Positions 62,149 through 64,000 of a DNA stretch of 64,000 nt are shown piece after piece (within the stretch, counting starts at the first letter, position 1; every line of letters begins with the position of its first letter). The position numbers were made by a program, and so were the translations under genes. The notes beneath the pieces are model-generated. The model had not been told where the DNA came from and searched no databases. It worked only from the letters and a program-made list of their open reading frames with translations. Source of the stretch: an uncultured Bacteroides sp. (GTDB taxonomy: Bacteria > Bacteroidota > Bacteroidia > Bacteroidales > Bacteroidaceae); assembly GCF_963676325.1 (NCBI RefSeq), contig NZ_OY781099.1:4154001-4218000 (forward strand). Direction: 5' to 3'.

Positions 62149-63078
62149 TTGAAAAAGGAATTAATTGAAATAAACGATCTGGAAAACATTTCTCCCGTTT
62201 TTAAAGGGAAAACCGGAAACCGTTTGGCAAAATTTGTCATACGTTTATTTGCAATGGATAGGGTCAATAAATTGTACGAGCGCTCGTGCAATTGCTCTGG
62301 TCCTGCTTTTGCTGCAAGTTTATTGAATGATTTAGATGTTAATTACAGAATAGGGAATGCTGAAAGATTAAGTCAGCTTCCTGAAGGTGCTTTTATAACT
62401 ATCTCAAATCACCCGTATGGCGGACTGGATGGCATTATGCTGATAGACCTGATGGCAAGTATCCGTCCCGACTATAAAGTGATGGTGAATCATATTTTGT
62501 CTCTTATCAAAGCAATGGATGTTAATTTCATCTCCGTAAAACCCAAAGGAAATACAGAAATAGGCATTACATCTAAAAATATAAACGGCATACGCACAAC
62601 CTTGTCACATTTGCAGGAAGGGCATCCGGTGGGTTTCTTTCCTTCAGGAGCAGTTTCCGACCTCAGCCTACGCGACGGATGCGTAAGAGACCGTGAATGG
62701 CAGGAAAGCATTATAAAGCTTATTCAATCGGCTAAGGTACCAATTGTGCCTATACGCTTTTTCGATCAGAATTCTCCTTTCTTCTTCTCTCTGGGACTTA
62801 TCAATTGGAGAGTACGCCTGATAAGGATGCCTTATGAGGTATTTAACAAGAGCAAACAGAATCCTCGGATTGGCATTGGAAATATAATATCTGTTGAAGA
62901 GCAGAAACAGTTTACTGACTACAAAGCATTCCGTACTTTCTTACGTGATTCTGTTTATAAAATGCCAAAGCCGGAGGTATTTATTCCAAGAAAAGAGCTG
63001 AATTTAGAAAATGCAGCTTCAAATAGTGAATCGGACGAAGAAATGAACATGCCACAAAACGTATTTGAAGTAAATTAG
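62149..63078 (+). CDS. Lysophospholipid acyltransferase-like protein
   Basis: 309 residues from a TTG start (no earlier in-frame ATG fits). The PlsC-like acyltransferase motif is SNHPYGGLDGIML (H-x4-D variant with Gly-Gly) near 86-98, then a GFFPSGAVSDLSL segment that corresponds to the EGTR-type block, and VPIVPIRFFDQN. It is expected on the inner membrane face, acylating a lipid intermediate. It is probably part of the operon with the phosphatidyltransferase and GtrA. A strong terminator follows. Confidence 0.85.
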   Translation: MKKELIEINDLENISPVFKGKTGNRLAKFVIRLFAMDRVNKLYERSCNCSGPAFAASLLNDLDVNYRIGNAERLSQLPEGAFITISNHPYGGLDGIMLIDLMASIRPDYKVMVNHILSLIKAMDVNFISVKPKGNTEIGITSKNINGIRTTLSHLQEGHPVGFFPSGAVSDLSLRDGCVRDREWQESIIKLIQSAKVPIVPIRFFDQNSPFFFSLGLINWRVRLIRMPYEVFNKSKQNPRIGIGNIISVEEQKQFTDYKAFRTFLRDSVYKMPKPEVFIPRKELNLENAASNSESDEEMNMPQNVFEVN

Positions 63079-63121
63079 AATACGAAGCTGGTATAACCCA
63101 GCCCCCTATAAAATAAAATAA

Positions 63122-63163
63122 CCCGTTGATAGAATTAAGGATGTCCTTAATTCTATCAACGGG
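63122..63163. terminator. Long-stem rho-independent terminator
   Basis: CCCGTTGATAGAATTAAGG (63122-63140) pairs perfectly with 63145-63163 around an ATGT loop, giving 19 bp. T-rich sequence follows and A-rich sequence precedes, so it can act in both directions. It closes the acyltransferase operon. Confidence 0.92.
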
Positions 63164-63284
63164 CTATTTTATTATTAAAACAGATAATCTCAACAAGACA
63201 GTCAATGAGTTTAATGATTTGCAGGATCAAAGAATCGTCTTTTTGAATTCTCCTTTTTGTTTTCCAAACCGGTGAAAGAGTTTC

Positions 63285-63373
63285 ATTTAGACCCAGGTCA
63301 AACATCTATTTAGACCCGGGTCTCAGTGTACTTTACACCCGGGTCTAAATGCCACTAAGACCCGGGTCTAAAT
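63285..63373. repeat. Array of four palindromes at 23-bp pitch
   Basis: Cores lie at 63292-63297 (CCCAGG), 63315-63320, 63338-63343 and 63361-63366 (CCCGGG each), so spacing is 23, 23 and 23 bp. Units 1 and 2 read ATTTAGACCC leftmost; units 3 and 4 read GGGTCTAAAT rightmost. Unit 1 with 4, and unit 2 with 3, are inverse matches about the same centre (63329), with one or two mismatches. The core sequence is unrelated to the GTAC arrays at 16814 and 43841, but the four-unit, two-facing-two layout is the same. Function unknown. Confidence 0.9.
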
Positions 63374-63465
63374 AATATTCTTCGGGCAAAGGTTTCAGAA
63401 AGTCCCCTTATGCAACTTTTTATCCCCTAAAGTGTTTATTATCATAGAGATTAAATTTAAAGATA

Positions 63466-63981
63466 ATGAAAGCAACAAAGTTAATTATTTGTCTGCTAGG
63501 GCTCTTATTGACTGTTACTTTGCCAATAAATGCTCAGACTAAAAAGCAGAAAAAAGAAGAAACCCAGAAAGCAATCAGGGAGTTAATAGAAGCACAGAAA
63601 ATAAAGGTGGAAGTAGATATTGCTTATCCCATGAGAGGACGAAGCAGATTCCTTACATCAACCTATTCAGTAGAGATTCGTAACGATTCGGTGTTCTCTT
63701 ATTTACCCTATTTTGGTATTGCTTACAGCGTGCCCTACGGAGGTGGAGGCAAAGGACTAATCTTTGATGAAAAGATAACCAACTACAAACTGACTTTCGA
63801 CAAGAAAGGAACAGCAAAGATTCAATTCAAGGCTCGTACGGACGAAGATAGCTTTGTCTACTACCTATCCATATACAGTTCGGGCGATGCCGACGTATAT
63901 GTTACCCCGACAAATCGCCAGTCAATCTCATTCCGGGGAAACTTTATCTATGACAAACCCATACATAAATCTGAAAAATAG
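63466..63981 (+). CDS. DUF4251 exported protein
   Basis: 171 residues with a signal peptide ending PINAQ. The mature protein has a Lys/Glu-rich helix (about 25-48), then a beta-rich DUF4251 domain with SVEIRNDSVFSYLPYFG, a GGGGKGLIF loop and RTDEDSFVYYLSIY. The family is almost confined to Bacteroidetes and has no known activity; location would be periplasmic. It stands after a terminator and the palindrome array, so it is probably transcribed alone. Confidence 0.85.
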   Translation: MKATKLIICLLGLLLTVTLPINAQTKKQKKEETQKAIRELIEAQKIKVEVDIAYPMRGRSRFLTSTYSVEIRNDSVFSYLPYFGIAYSVPYGGGGKGLIFDEKITNYKLTFDKKGTAKIQFKARTDEDSFVYYLSIYSSGDADVYVTPTNRQSISFRGNFIYDKPIHKSEK

Positions 63982-64000
63982 AACTTTTTTGAGTTTAAGC

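Larger units (their letters stand above)
63079..63465. other. Spacer with terminator and palindrome array
   Basis: 387 bases between the acyltransferase and DUF4251 genes. It holds a long hairpin terminator (63122-63163) and a four-unit palindrome array (63285-63373). The remaining 90 bases before the DUF4251 gene include TAAAGTG-type sequence but no clear TTTG / TAnnTTTG pair. No gene is seen. Confidence 0.65.

Overview
The window reads as a chromosomal segment of a Bacteroides-like member of the Bacteroidales. The evidence is a SusC/SusD pair, the gene order purN / acpP-fabF-rnc / pfkA, single-chain glycyl-tRNA synthetase, AT-rich spacers, and promoters of the Bacteroides TTTG / TAnnTTTG type. 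There are no rRNA genes. One tRNA (Leu, TAG) is present, and a partial ISAs1-family insertion sequence runs off the left edge.

Layout. 1-943: partial IS. 1167-1784: RNase H. 1804-14910: surface-glycan region with two GT9 transferases, a leftward module of GT2 (GtrB type), NodB deacetylase, GT87 membrane transferase and GtrA, a second GT87 gene on the other strand, GT4, DUF5672, DUF4422, UDP-galactopyranose mutase, a lipopolysaccharide-kinase-like protein and DUF4254. 15046-16796: gldA and pdxB. 17007-42235: an unbroken 25-kb leftward gene series. 42618-45845: an unusual NodB protein and an SF2-helicase-like protein. 46002-59009: core genes (purN, acpP, fabF, rnc, pfkA, GH3-family enzyme, glyS with an FKBP lipoprotein, parC with a DUF3316-like protein and an S41 protease). 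59097-63981: tRNA-Leu, MATE transporter, CDP-alcohol phosphatidyltransferase, GtrA, acyltransferase and DUF4251.

The 17-42 kb series is best read as a peptidoglycan utilisation and recycling locus. In order of transcription it encodes a SusC/SusD importer, a sodium/solute symporter, a large Amidase_3 protein, a MurK-like kinase, a phosphoesterase-propeller fusion, a two-domain GT2 protein, a DUF4922 (GalT/Ap4A-phosphorylase-like) protein, a SpoIID/LytB protein, an AmpG-like permease, NamZ, a D-lactate dehydrogenase-like flavoprotein, MurT, MurK, MurQ and an SGNH esterase. The steps connect: peptides are cut from glycan, bare glycan is cleaved, MurNAc is released, imported and phosphorylated, and MurQ yields GlcNAc-6-P plus D-lactate, which the dehydrogenase could oxidise. 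Four ATGA start/stop overlaps tie the genes together.

The least explained signal is a family of intergenic palindrome arrays at 940-1005, 16814-16889, 43841-43915 and 63285-63373. Each has three or four short palindromes at a constant centre-to-centre pitch (22, 22, 22 and 23 bp). The core sequence changes between loci, and the four-copy arrays are arranged as two units facing two units about a common dyad. No family known to me accounts for them.
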